Below the pieces are notes generated by a model. That model saw only the letters and a program-made list of their open reading frames with translations. It ran no database searches and was not told the DNA's origin. A DNA stretch of 64,000 nucleotides from Thiosocius sp963753845. GTDB lineage: Bacteria > Pseudomonadota > Gammaproteobacteria > Chromatiales > Chromatiaceae. Location of the stretch: contig CAVWEI010000001.1 of the NCBI GenBank assembly GCA_963753845.1, positions 434,001 through 498,000 of the forward strand, in the 5' to 3' direction. Within the stretch, counting starts at the first letter, position 1, and every line of letters begins with the position of its first letter. Of this stretch, positions 24,357 to 35,038 are shown one piece after another. Made by a program: the position numbers and the translations under genes.

Positions 24357-25715
24357 TCAGCGTGACACCAGGGTGACCAGGCGCCCCCCGCGCCGCAGCT
24401 TGATCCGACTGATGGGTTGTTCGGCGGCCTCGCGCAGCTGATCCAGGGTCTTGATCCGGGAGCGATTGACCTGGAACAGCACGTCTCCCTCGCGCAGGCC
24501 ACTTCGCCAGGCGTTGCTGTCTTCCTCCACGGGTCCGACCGCGATCCCCGGGTTACTGCCCAGGCTAGATTCGTCCACCACCTCGCCGAGCAGTGCGCCC
24601 CGAAACCGGCGGCTGATGGTCCCGCCCCCGACAAAGCCCTGGAATGGGTCGGCGATTTCGGCGGCAAGCCGCGTGCTGTTGCCGTCACGAATCACCTGTA
24701 GCGCCACGCGGTCACCGACTCGCAGCAAGGCGAGCTGGGTATTCAGGTCCGTGGAGTTGTTGATCGGGTGCTCGTTGAGGCCCACGATCAGATCCCCTGC
24801 GCGCAACCCGCTCCGCGCGGCGGCTGAGTCCGACTTCACCTCGGTGATCACGGCGCCCCTGGCATCGGGGGCCAGCTTCATGGCGCCTGCCAGGTCCGGG
24901 GTCAGATCCTGCATGCTGACTCCGAAGGTGCCGCGATGGACGCCGCCGTACTCGACAATCTGACGCTTTATCGCCTCGACCATGTTGACCGGGATTGCGA
25001 AGCCGATACCGATGTTGCCGCCGCTGGGCGCCAGTATCGCAGTGTTGATCCCTACCAGTTCGCCGCGCAGGTTGACCAGTGGGCCGCCGGAGTTTCCTGG
25101 GTTGATCGAAGCGTCGGTCTGGATGAAGTTCTCGAAGCCTTCGATCCCCAGGCCGCTGCGCCCGAGCGCACTGACGATCCCGGAAGTGACCGTCTGGTTG
25201 AGGCCAAAGGGGTTGCCGATCGCGACCACGAAATCCCCGACCCGCAGTCGGTTGGAGTTGCCCACGGGAATCGCGGTCAGGTCCACGGCCTCAATCTGTA
25301 GGAGCGCGACATCGGTCTCCGGGTCGCTGCCGAGCAGTTCGGCCTTCAGCTCGCGGCCGTCGTTGAGCGTGACCTGGATCTCGTCCGCCTCCCCGATCAC
25401 GTGATGGTTGGTGAGCACGTGGCCGCGTTTTGCATCGACGATCACTCCCGAGCCGAGGCTCTGGCTTCGCTTCGCCGGCGCATTGCGCGGCAGCTCGAAG
25501 AACCAGCGGAAGAAGGGGTCGTTCAGCAGCGGGTGATCCTCGCTGCGCACGGCGCTCAGGGTGGAGATATTCACCACGGCCGGCGTGACCCTTTCGAGCA
25601 TGGGTGCGAGGCTCGGCAGCGGCGCACCGTCGAGCTCGGCCGGCAGGGCAGCGGTCGCCATCCGGGCAGCGAACAGAAGTGGCAGCAGAAGCAGCAGTTT
25701 TCCCGTGGAATGCAT
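24357..25715 (-). CDS. degQ: DegQ/DegP-type periplasmic serine protease
   Basis: 452 residues from ATG 25715, close to E. coli DegQ in length. Signal peptide MHSTGKLLLLLPLLFAARMATA. The trypsin-like domain shows the triad: His in LTNHHVIGEADE, Asp in SDPETDVALLQIE, Ser in PGNSGGPLVN. The Q-linker is short (DEG-Q-like, not DegP's long loop), and two PDZ domains follow (GLRAGDLIVGLNEHPI; GLREGDVLFQVNRSRI). The enzyme degrades and refolds envelope proteins. The frame is open upstream to 25937, but only the start at 25715 gives the signal peptide. A 12-bp hairpin lies in the leader. Confidence 0.95.
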   Translation of the reverse strand: MHSTGKLLLLLPLLFAARMATAALPAELDGAPLPSLAPMLERVTPAVVNISTLSAVRSEDHPLLNDPFFRWFFELPRNAPAKRSQSLGSGVIVDAKRGHVLTNHHVIGEADEIQVTLNDGRELKAELLGSDPETDVALLQIEAVDLTAIPVGNSNRLRVGDFVVAIGNPFGLNQTVTSGIVSALGRSGLGIEGFENFIQTDASINPGNSGGPLVNLRGELVGINTAILAPSGGNIGIGFAIPVNMVEAIKRQIVEYGGVHRGTFGVSMQDLTPDLAGAMKLAPDARGAVITEVKSDSAAARSGLRAGDLIVGLNEHPINNSTDLNTQLALLRVGDRVALQVIRDGNSTRLAAEIADPFQGFVGGGTISRRFRGALLGEVVDESSLGSNPGIAVGPVEEDSNAWRSGLREGDVLFQVNRSRIKTLDQLREAAEQPISRIKLRRGGRLVTLVSR

Positions 25716-25756
25716 CGCGGTTGGAACCCCCGGGCCGCGCGGATCCGAAACGTGAG

Positions 25757-25783
25757 GTCCCCGGCGGCCTGGCCGCCGGGGAC
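25757..25783. promoter_or_regulatory. Perfect 12-bp hairpin in the degQ leader
   Basis: GTCCCCGGCGGC (25757-25768) and GCCGCCGGGGAC (25772-25783) enclose a CTG loop, 41 bases upstream of the degQ start. No T-run follows on the minus strand, so it is not a simple terminator. A smaller hairpin GCATAGT/ACTATGC is at 25865-25882. Confidence 0.6.
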
Positions 25784-25969
25784 TGTGATCCAGGAGTCTG
25801 GGCAGCAGAACATGGAGGCCCTGCGGCTTCCCTACTTCGGCGCGCTCCGGCGCTCGTTCTCGTTGCATAGTACCCACTATGCTCCTCGAACGACCACCAC
25901 ACCGCACTCGAACCGGGAAACCCCCGGCCACCGCCAATTCTACCGCCCAGACTCCTAGGCGCCGCGGTA

Positions 25970-26425
25970 TCAGGCCGCGTCGGCCTCGTTTTCTATCAGC
26001 CTTTCATGCTCGCTGCGGATCTCGATCCGACGCGGCTTCATGGCCTCCGGAATCTCGCGTACCAGGTCGATATGCAGCAGGCCGTCCTTCAGCTCGGCAC
26101 CGTCGACCCGCACATAGTCGGCCAGCTGGTAGGCGCGCTCGAAGTCGCGTTTGGCGATGCCCTGATGCAGAAACTTGCGGTCGGCGATGTCGTTGCCTTT
26201 CCTGCCCGTGACCTTGAGCAGGTTGTCCTGGGTCTCGAGCTCGATCTCGTCGGCACCGAAGCCGGCGACAGCCATGGTGATGCGGTACTGGTGCTCGCCT
26301 GTCAGCTCGATGTTGTAGGGCGGGTAGCCGCCGGCGTCGGCGCGGTTGGCCGATTCCAGGGCGTTGGCCAGACGGTCGAAACCGATCGCGGTGCGGAACA
26401 GGGGCGATAAATCAAATGCGGTCAT
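25970..26425 (-). CDS. Small heat shock protein (Hsp20, IbpA type)
   Basis: 151 residues. It starts MTAFDLSPLFRTAIGFDRLANALE, the IbpA/IbpB N-terminus, and has the alpha-crystallin domain PPYNIELTGEHQYRITMAVAGF through LKVTGRK, RDFERAYQLADYVRVDGAELKDGLLHIDL. The C-terminal anchoring motif is IEIRS-like (PRRIEIRSEH). Small heat shock proteins hold unfolded proteins in the cytosol. It lies between the P-type ATPase and degQ on the same strand. No heat-shock sigma promoter was convincing upstream. Confidence 0.96.
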   Translation of the reverse strand: MTAFDLSPLFRTAIGFDRLANALESANRADAGGYPPYNIELTGEHQYRITMAVAGFGADEIELETQDNLLKVTGRKGNDIADRKFLHQGIAKRDFERAYQLADYVRVDGAELKDGLLHIDLVREIPEAMKPRRIEIRSEHERLIENEADAA

Positions 26426-26570
26426 GGTTTTGTCCTCGAATAAAGCAACAAAGTTGGTCTGGTGTTCGTTCGAACCACCGGATTGGCGGGCCCTGACGGC
26501 GCCCGTGAAAGGCAGATGGGGATGCTTTCGCGGCTTTCAAGTGCGGGCTTTCAAGCTGCCCTGGCGGGTT

Positions 26571-29291
<2,721 letters not shown>

Positions 29292-29344
29292 CGGGGCAAC
29301 CTGGCCCGGAGTCGGCGGATGCGCCGACCCGTCGGGTCAACTCC

Positions 29345-29581
29345 TTAGATCCAGCGTACCAGATAGTATATGCGCTGGCTCTCGGAGGAGACGGAGGGAC
29401 CATAAACGATCGCGGCGTGCAGGTTCCTGACCGGATCGGCGCCGGCACGGGCCGCATCTTCAGATGCCATGATCTCGACACAGCCTTCCGGGTAGCGCTT
29501 GCGCGTCGTCCGCGGTGTCTTGATCAGCGCAAACCGCTGCTGCAGCGAGGTGGATTCGGGGTCGACAATGATGTGTGCCAT
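29345..29581 (-). CDS. Hypothetical protein, 78 residues
   Basis: It starts MAHIIVDPESTSLQQRFALIK and ends VSSESQRIYYLVRWI. It is soluble, with an internal basic patch (KTPRTTRKRYPEG), and has no signal or known motif. It lies between cysC and the P-type ATPase gene on the same strand, 21 bases after the cysC stop, so it is probably co-transcribed. The ribosome binding site is weak. No family recognised. Confidence 0.65.
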   Translation of the reverse strand: MAHIIVDPESTSLQQRFALIKTPRTTRKRYPEGCVEIMASEDAARAGADPVRNLHAAIVYGPSVSSESQRIYYLVRWI

Positions 29582-29602
29582 GGCCGCCGGGCTTGAATCC
29601 CG

Positions 29603-30286
29603 TTACACGGTTACGGGTCTCTTTACTGCAGGGGCCGGACAGATTCCCTGCCGCTGCAGAAAGTCCAGCACCTCGTCCGCGAGCATATCGGGTGTCTTTT
29701 CGGCCGCCGACAGGGTCAGTTCGGGCGATGCGGGGGCCTCGTAGGGATCGTCGATACCGGTAAACCCCTTGATCTCGCCCGCGCGTGCCTTTTTGTACAG
29801 GCCCTTGGGGTCTCTCGATTCACACACCTCGATCGGCGTATCGACAAACACCTCGATAAATTCGCCGGGAAGAAGTTTGTTTCTGACCCGGTCGCGATCG
29901 GCGCGATACGGGCTGATAAAGGCTGTCAGCGCAATGGTGCCGGCCTGCGAGAAAAGCTGGGCCACCGCACCGATTCGACGGATATTCTCTTCCCGGTCGG
30001 TCGCGGAGAAGCCCAGACCGAAACGCTGTGCGAACTCCTCGCCATGCGCGTCCAGCAACATCGATGGCCCCGCGTTGAGCGCATGACGGACATTGTCGCC
30101 GTCCAGCACCGCGCTGTGCATGCCACTTCGGTGAAGCTTGTGGTCGAGGGTGTTTGCGATGGTGCTCTTACCCGATCCGCTCAGGCCGGTGAACCAGATG
30201 ACACAGCCCTTGTGGCCGTTCAGGGACTCTCTTTTGTCACGGCTTACTTCGTGCTCATGCCAGGTGACATTGGTGTCGTTACTCAT
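29603..30286 (-). CDS. cysC: Adenylylsulfate (APS) kinase CysC
   Basis: 227 residues, slightly long for CysC because of a C-terminal extension. It phosphorylates APS to PAPS in the cytosol. P-loop FTGLSGSGKSTIANTL, DGDNVRHALN, and FISPYRADRDRVR, FIEVFVDTPIEVCESRDPKGLYKKA and FTGIDDPYEAP are all diagnostic. No cysDN or other assimilation genes are in the window, so it acts as a stand-alone copy here. PAPS may feed sulfate assimilation or sulfation. A good ATG at 30286 opens the gene. Confidence 0.97.
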   Translation of the reverse strand: MSNDTNVTWHEHEVSRDKRESLNGHKGCVIWFTGLSGSGKSTIANTLDHKLHRSGMHSAVLDGDNVRHALNAGPSMLLDAHGEEFAQRFGLGFSATDREENIRRIGAVAQLFSQAGTIALTAFISPYRADRDRVRNKLLPGEFIEVFVDTPIEVCESRDPKGLYKKARAGEIKGFTGIDDPYEAPASPELTLSAAEKTPDMLADEVLDFLQRQGICPAPAVKRPVTV

Positions 30287-30468
30287 TATCGCTCCATGGT
30301 TCGAAGAACCTGCTGTGACTCGATGGTCCGGGAGATGCGTTCTGCAGGTTGAACAAATCGGGGCGGTAGGTTAGCAGATCGGCGGCCACGCTGCTGTACC
30401 CATCCCTCGCTGCGGGTACACTCGGTCCCGCGGCCCGTGTGGGGTCCGCGATGCTCAACGGGGGGCGG

Positions 30469-30831
30469 ATGTTCATGCCCGGTGGAATAGGTCCTGTCAG
30501 TCAGACCACGATGTCTGCCTGCGCGCGCAGGGACCGCGCGATCGCGACGGTGAGGAACGCCAACGAGATCTTCTACAACCTCGACGGCCGACGGGTCTAT
30601 TACGATAGCGCCGAGAACTGGCTGTATTTTGTCGACGCCCCGCAGGATCCGGTAATACGCACCATCACGGCCGCGCTTGGCGGCATGGGAGCCGCAGTGG
30701 TGATCGAGCAGCTACACTTGGATATCCACTGTTTCTTCAACGCCGCGCGCCGGGTCGCCCTGGGCAGCGGTCAGGCCGGCGCGGTGCTGATCGCGTTACG
30801 ACTCGCCGGTGTCAATGTGACCATCCGTTAG
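30469..30831 (+). CDS. Hypothetical protein, about 120 residues
   Basis: The start is uncertain: ATG 30469 follows a GGGGGGC stretch, and the frame is open from GTG 30439. The middle contains ANEIFYNLDGRRVYYDSAENWLYFVDAP, and the C-terminal half is Ala/Gly/Val-rich and moderately hydrophobic (AALGGMGAAVVIEQLHLDIHCFFNAARRVALG). No family recognised. Its 3' end overlaps the converging DUF364-like gene by 36 bases. It is divergent from cysC. Confidence 0.55.
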   Translation: MFMPGGIGPVSQTTMSACARRDRAIATVRNANEIFYNLDGRRVYYDSAENWLYFVDAPQDPVIRTITAALGGMGAAVVIEQLHLDIHCFFNAARRVALGSGQAGAVLIALRLAGVNVTIR

Positions 30832-31668
30832 TTTTGCGAGCAGGCCTTCCAGGCCCGGGTAGCTGGCCGCGTCGAGCTGGTACTTGCGTCCCGCCGCGCC
30901 CCAGGACTCCCCGCGCGTCAGGTGGGCCAACAGCTGCTCCCTGTCGTCGAAGCTGACGCCGCCGATCCGGGCCACCCCGCGCGCCAGCAGGGGGTCCGGC
31001 AGGCCGCTGCCGCTGGGCCCGATCAGTTCGATGACATTCTCCCGGCCGGCACCGGCGAGTATCTCTTCCAGGCTGTCGTTGATCAGGGTGGATGCGCTGC
31101 ACAGTACCCGTGCGCAGTCGCGCAGATCACGCGGGTCGCCGGTCACGGATACGTGCTGCGCGACCGCGACCCGTTCGGGTGCACGCTCGAGTACCAGCAC
31201 CTCGCAGCCTTGCGCGCTCAGCTTTTCGACCAGCGGGCAGAAGTAGCCGACCATGCCGACACTGAGCCGCGCCGGGTTGTCGCTCAGTCCCGAGTTGGGA
31301 CCGCGGTCCGGGGGCTCGAATCCGGTGACCTTGTAAAGCCAGGCACTCAGCGCGTTGTAGGCGCCCAGCGCCAGGGCTCGGCCGGCCAGGTCCGCGCCGT
31401 CGAAACCCTGCAACAGGTTCATCGCATCCGGTTTGGATTGGGCGGGTTCGGGATAGTGCTGCCACAAGCGCACCAGGATGTCTTCCATGCTGACGTAGAA
31501 GGGGCCGACGCTGCCGTCTTCGAGAAAGACGAAGCCGAACTCGTCGCGAAAGGTCTCGTCCGGGACGGGCGCCGGCAGGTACAGGCCGATGATGCCGGGG
31601 CGGCCCGGCAGTGCGGCGAGTCTTTCTCCGATGCGTCGATAGTCGTCGTTGATCGATTCGGAATTCAT
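30796..31668 (-). CDS. DUF364-like protein (putative heavy-metal chelation, Rossmann-like)
   Basis: 290 residues from ATG 31668 (MNSESINDDYRRIGER). The N-terminal part resembles DUF4213 and the C-terminal part resembles DUF364: GMVGYFCPLVEKLSAQGCEVLVLERAPER, CARVLCSASTLINDSLEEIL, VIELIGPSGSGLPDPLLARGV. Family members are thought to bind metals or cofactors, but the role is unproven. It starts 4 bases after the stop of the AddA-type gene, so it is likely in the same transcript. The frame upstream of 31668 runs inside that gene and was not used. Confidence 0.8.
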   Translation of the reverse strand: MNSESINDDYRRIGERLAALPGRPGIIGLYLPAPVPDETFRDEFGFVFLEDGSVGPFYVSMEDILVRLWQHYPEPAQSKPDAMNLLQGFDGADLAGRALALGAYNALSAWLYKVTGFEPPDRGPNSGLSDNPARLSVGMVGYFCPLVEKLSAQGCEVLVLERAPERVAVAQHVSVTGDPRDLRDCARVLCSASTLINDSLEEILAGAGRENVIELIGPSGSGLPDPLLARGVARIGGVSFDDREQLLAHLTRGESWGAAGRKYQLDAASYPGLEGLLAKLTDGHIDTGES

Positions 31669-31672
31669 CCGG

Positions 31673-34600
31673 TCACCCCCCGTAGTCCCATACCCGCCAG
31701 TCGGGGAACATCGGGAAATAAAGTGCCAGGCGGATCGGGCGGTCCTCGAGCAGGCACAGGATCCGGCCATAGGTCTCGAGCTGCTCGCGATAGCGTGCCT
31801 GCTCCTGATCGAGGAAGGCCGCGCGGTCACCCGCGAGATGCTCGCCGGTCTTGTAGTCCACGATCCAGCGCGTGCCCTGCTCGTCGATAAAGGTGCGATC
31901 GATCACGAAGTGACGGGGCTGGTCCTGGAGCAGGGTCAGCGGCAATTCGCAGCGTGCGTCCCGGTGCCCGGCCAGTATCCAGCGCCCGGTGTCGTGGGCG
32001 AGCGTCTGGTGCAGGGCGCGCAGGGTCTTGTCCACCGCCGTGTCGAGTTCTCCCGGCTGCACGCCCAGGTTGCACAGGCCACGGCGCAGGGTTTCCCTCT
32101 GCGAGTCGATACGCATCGCCGGCCATTCGTCGATGCCCTCGTTGGCAATACGCTGAAGCTGACGGTGCACCAGGGTGCCGACGTGCCGCGCGGTGTCGCC
32201 CGCCCATGCAAACTCGATCCGGGCGTCCGTTGCTTGCTCGTCCAACCCGGCGGTTTCGAGCGCGAGCTGTTCGTCGATCGCCGGCCGCCAGTCGGCCGCC
32301 AGGCGCTGCAGTTCCCTGAGACCGGGCGCGGCATCTTCCTCCGCCGTCGGGGCCGGCGGTTCGAAATCGGCGAAATCGGCTTCGACGACCGGCCAGAGTT
32401 TTTCCAGCAGGCAGCCGGCAGCCGGTTTGCCGCTCGGGCCCCGGGCGTTGAGGCCGATGTGACCAAGCAGGTGCAGACGACGTTTAGCGCGGGTGGCGGC
32501 GACATACAGCAGGCGCGCGGTCTCGAGCCGGTTCTTATCCTTGTTGAGCTCGCGCAGGTAACCGGAGATGGCCTCGTTTTCTTCGCCGGCGGCGCGGATC
32601 GGCGCCATCAGCAACTGGGTTTCGCCTGTGGAGCCGGTGCGTTCCAGCCAGTACAGCAGCTCGTTGCTGTCGGATGCCGGCAGGCGACCCAGGCCGGGCA
32701 GTATCACGGTGTCGAATTCCAGCCCCTTGGACTTGTGCATCGTCATCAGCTGGATACGGCCGTCGGCCCTGCTGTCCGGTGCGGCGTAAAGCCTCGACAG
32801 TGCGGTCTCCAGTTGTGCGAAGTCGATCAGCCCGCCGGCCTCTTCGTGCTCTTCGAGCAGCCGCAGGAAGGACTGGGCATCGGCCGCGGCCCCGGGGCCG
32901 GCGATCGCCAGCCCCCCCAGCATCAGCCAGATGCTCTCGACCCATTGCCGCAGCGGGCGCCGGCCCCGCGCCGGCAACTGGGTGTCGACGACCTGCAACA
33001 AGCGATCGACGCGCCGGTGGCCATCTTCGCTGAGCAACGCGCGCAGCTGTGGCTCACGCAGCCGGGCCAGTATGCAGTGTTGCGTGGACTCGGCGATGGT
33101 CAGCAGATCGGGCAGGCCCAGCCCGAGCCAGGGCGCGCGCAGGACCACCAGCCAGGACAGCCGATCGGCGGGGTGCAGCAGTGCGCGTGTCAGCGCATGC
33201 AGGTCCTGAACCACCGGTTGCAGGGCCAGCGGGTCGACATCGACCGCCTGGAATCCCAGCCCGGCCTTGCGCAACCTCAGCGCAATCTCGCGCAGGTGGC
33301 TTCTCGCGCGCGCCAGTACCGCGACCTGTCCTGTCTCCGATTCGTTGAGTGCTACCCGTACCAGTTCCAAGACCCGGTCGGCTTCGGCCTGCGGGTCCTT
33401 GTCGACGAAAGCGTGGACCTGGACCGCCCGGTCGTCCGCTGTCCGGTCGTGTGCGATTGCGGGTGAATAGGGCACGGCACCGCGGCCGGCATCGACCTGC
33501 GCGGGGAAGATGGCCGGAAAGCCGGCGTTGACCCAGTCCACGATGCCGCTGGTCGAACGGAAATTGACCTCCAGGGTCAGCGGCGTGAGCCTGAGCTGTC
33601 CGATGCCGCGATCGCGCGCCGCCAGGTACTTGCCTACCTCGGCCTCGCGGAAGCGGTAGATCGACTGCATGGGATCGCCGACCGCGAACAGGGTCCGGCC
33701 GTCGTCTGGTTGCCAGCCGGCGGTCAGGGTCCTGAGCAGTTCGTACTGGCTGCTCGAGGTGTCCTGGAACTCGTCGACCAGCAGATGCTGCAGCCGGTAG
33801 TCGAGGGACAGTGCGAGATCGGTCGGTTCTTCTGCCGTGCCGAGGGCGCGCTGGGCGCGCATCTGGATCTCGGCGAAGTCGACCTCTCCGCTCTCCTGGA
33901 ACACCAGCTGCAGTTCGGCCGCCGCGCGCAACAGCACGCGGAAAAGGCTGGAGAGCACGGCACGTTGTTGATCGTTGAGTCCCTGGCGGGGCAGCAGGCC
34001 CAGCCCCGCCCACAGCTCCAGCAGGTCGGGCTGGTCGGCAAGCTCGGTACCCAGTTGCTCGATCTCCGCCTTGGCCAGCTTGCGGCGTTTCACCTCATCG
34101 GCCGGCAGACCCCGCTCGCTCGGCGCGGGGAAGCCGAGTTTGGCGTTCCAGGTCTTGCGGGGTTCGGCCTTGGCGGTAAGCAACAGATCGCGAAGCCCCA
34201 GCCAGTCCGGCAGGTCGCTCCAGGCGGCATCCGGGGCCTCATCGCGGTCCTTCCAGGGGGCCAGCTCACTGGACTGCTGCGCCTCGCCGAGGTTGCCGGC
34301 GGCCTGTCGGGCGACAAGAATCAGCCGGTGCAACCAATCCGGCCGGCAGCCCTGCAGCAGCCGTTGCAGGTGGGAGGTCACCGCATCCTCGAGCCCGGCG
34401 TCGATCTCGTCCCCCTGCGGCGACGACATGATGTGGCCCAGCCATTGGTCGCGTCGGGCCAGCATGCCGCTGAGCAGGCCTTCGAGCTGCCCCTGGCGGT
34501 TGTCCAGGTGCACCAGCAGGCATTCGACATCGGCCCCGAGCTCCGGGTCTTCGAGCAGGCGCAGGGTCGCGCGTGCTGCCTCCCGGTAGTAGGGGTCGGG

Positions 34601-35038
34601 CCTTTCGGTGGTCGCGGGAGGCGCCCCCAATTCGCTCAGCAGCGGCATCTGCCGGGCCAGTGCATGACTGAGGCTGTCGAAGGTCTGCACCCGCAGGCGG
34701 TTGGGGTTGCGGGCGATCTGCCAGTCGTGACTTGCGTCCTGCGCCAGAGCGGCGCGTGCCAGCGTCCAGGTCAGGCGCTGATGGGCCGGCCCGGGCTCCG
34801 CCCCGCTGGCCATGTCCAGGGCGGCCAGGACGCGGTTGCGCATCTCGGCGGCGGCCTTGCGGGTGAAGGTGATGGCATAGATCTCCTCGGGGTGCGCCAC
34901 CTCGGCCAGCAGGCGCAGGTAGCGCTGGGTCAGGAGCTCGGTCTTGCCGGAGCCGGCCGGGGCCTGGACGATGAAGGACTCGCCGATATCGAGTGCCCGC
35001 CGCCGCTGGTCCGCGTCGCTTGCCATGGGCTCATTCAC
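31673..35038 (-). CDS. AddA-type UvrD-family helicase-nuclease
   Basis: 1121 residues. Superfamily 1A helicase motifs: I QAPAGSGKTELLTQRYLRLL, Ia ITFTRKAAAEMRNRV, II HLLVDEFQDTSSSQYELL, III FAVGDPMQSIYRFREAEV, IV LEVNFRS, V LMTMHKSKGLEFDTVILPG, VI LLYVAATRAKRRLHLLG. The C-terminal region holds a PD-(D/E)XK nuclease (FVIDRTFIDEQGTRWIVDYKTG). With the upstream AddB-like partner, it should resect double-strand breaks to 3' tails and load RecA, replacing RecBCD. Its start overlaps the AddB-like stop by eight bases. Confidence 0.93.
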   Translation of the reverse strand: MNEPMASDADQRRRALDIGESFIVQAPAGSGKTELLTQRYLRLLAEVAHPEEIYAITFTRKAAAEMRNRVLAALDMASGAEPGPAHQRLTWTLARAALAQDASHDWQIARNPNRLRVQTFDSLSHALARQMPLLSELGAPPATTERPDPYYREAARATLRLLEDPELGADVECLLVHLDNRQGQLEGLLSGMLARRDQWLGHIMSSPQGDEIDAGLEDAVTSHLQRLLQGCRPDWLHRLILVARQAAGNLGEAQQSSELAPWKDRDEAPDAAWSDLPDWLGLRDLLLTAKAEPRKTWNAKLGFPAPSERGLPADEVKRRKLAKAEIEQLGTELADQPDLLELWAGLGLLPRQGLNDQQRAVLSSLFRVLLRAAAELQLVFQESGEVDFAEIQMRAQRALGTAEEPTDLALSLDYRLQHLLVDEFQDTSSSQYELLRTLTAGWQPDDGRTLFAVGDPMQSIYRFREAEVGKYLAARDRGIGQLRLTPLTLEVNFRSTSGIVDWVNAGFPAIFPAQVDAGRGAVPYSPAIAHDRTADDRAVQVHAFVDKDPQAEADRVLELVRVALNESETGQVAVLARARSHLREIALRLRKAGLGFQAVDVDPLALQPVVQDLHALTRALLHPADRLSWLVVLRAPWLGLGLPDLLTIAESTQHCILARLREPQLRALLSEDGHRRVDRLLQVVDTQLPARGRRPLRQWVESIWLMLGGLAIAGPGAAADAQSFLRLLEEHEEAGGLIDFAQLETALSRLYAAPDSRADGRIQLMTMHKSKGLEFDTVILPGLGRLPASDSNELLYWLERTGSTGETQLLMAPIRAAGEENEAISGYLRELNKDKNRLETARLLYVAATRAKRRLHLLGHIGLNARGPSGKPAAGCLLEKLWPVVEADFADFEPPAPTAEEDAAPGLRELQRLAADWRPAIDEQLALETAGLDEQATDARIEFAWAGDTARHVGTLVHRQLQRIANEGIDEWPAMRIDSQRETLRRGLCNLGVQPGELDTAVDKTLRALHQTLAHDTGRWILAGHRDARCELPLTLLQDQPRHFVIDRTFIDEQGTRWIVDYKTGEHLAGDRAAFLDQEQARYREQLETYGRILCLLEDRPIRLALYFPMFPDWRVWDYGG

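Noticed and set aside
24161..24376. 71-codon frame upstream of the cyclase gene
   Set aside because: No ribosome binding site, Arg/Ser-rich composition and no homology recognised; treated as non-coding.
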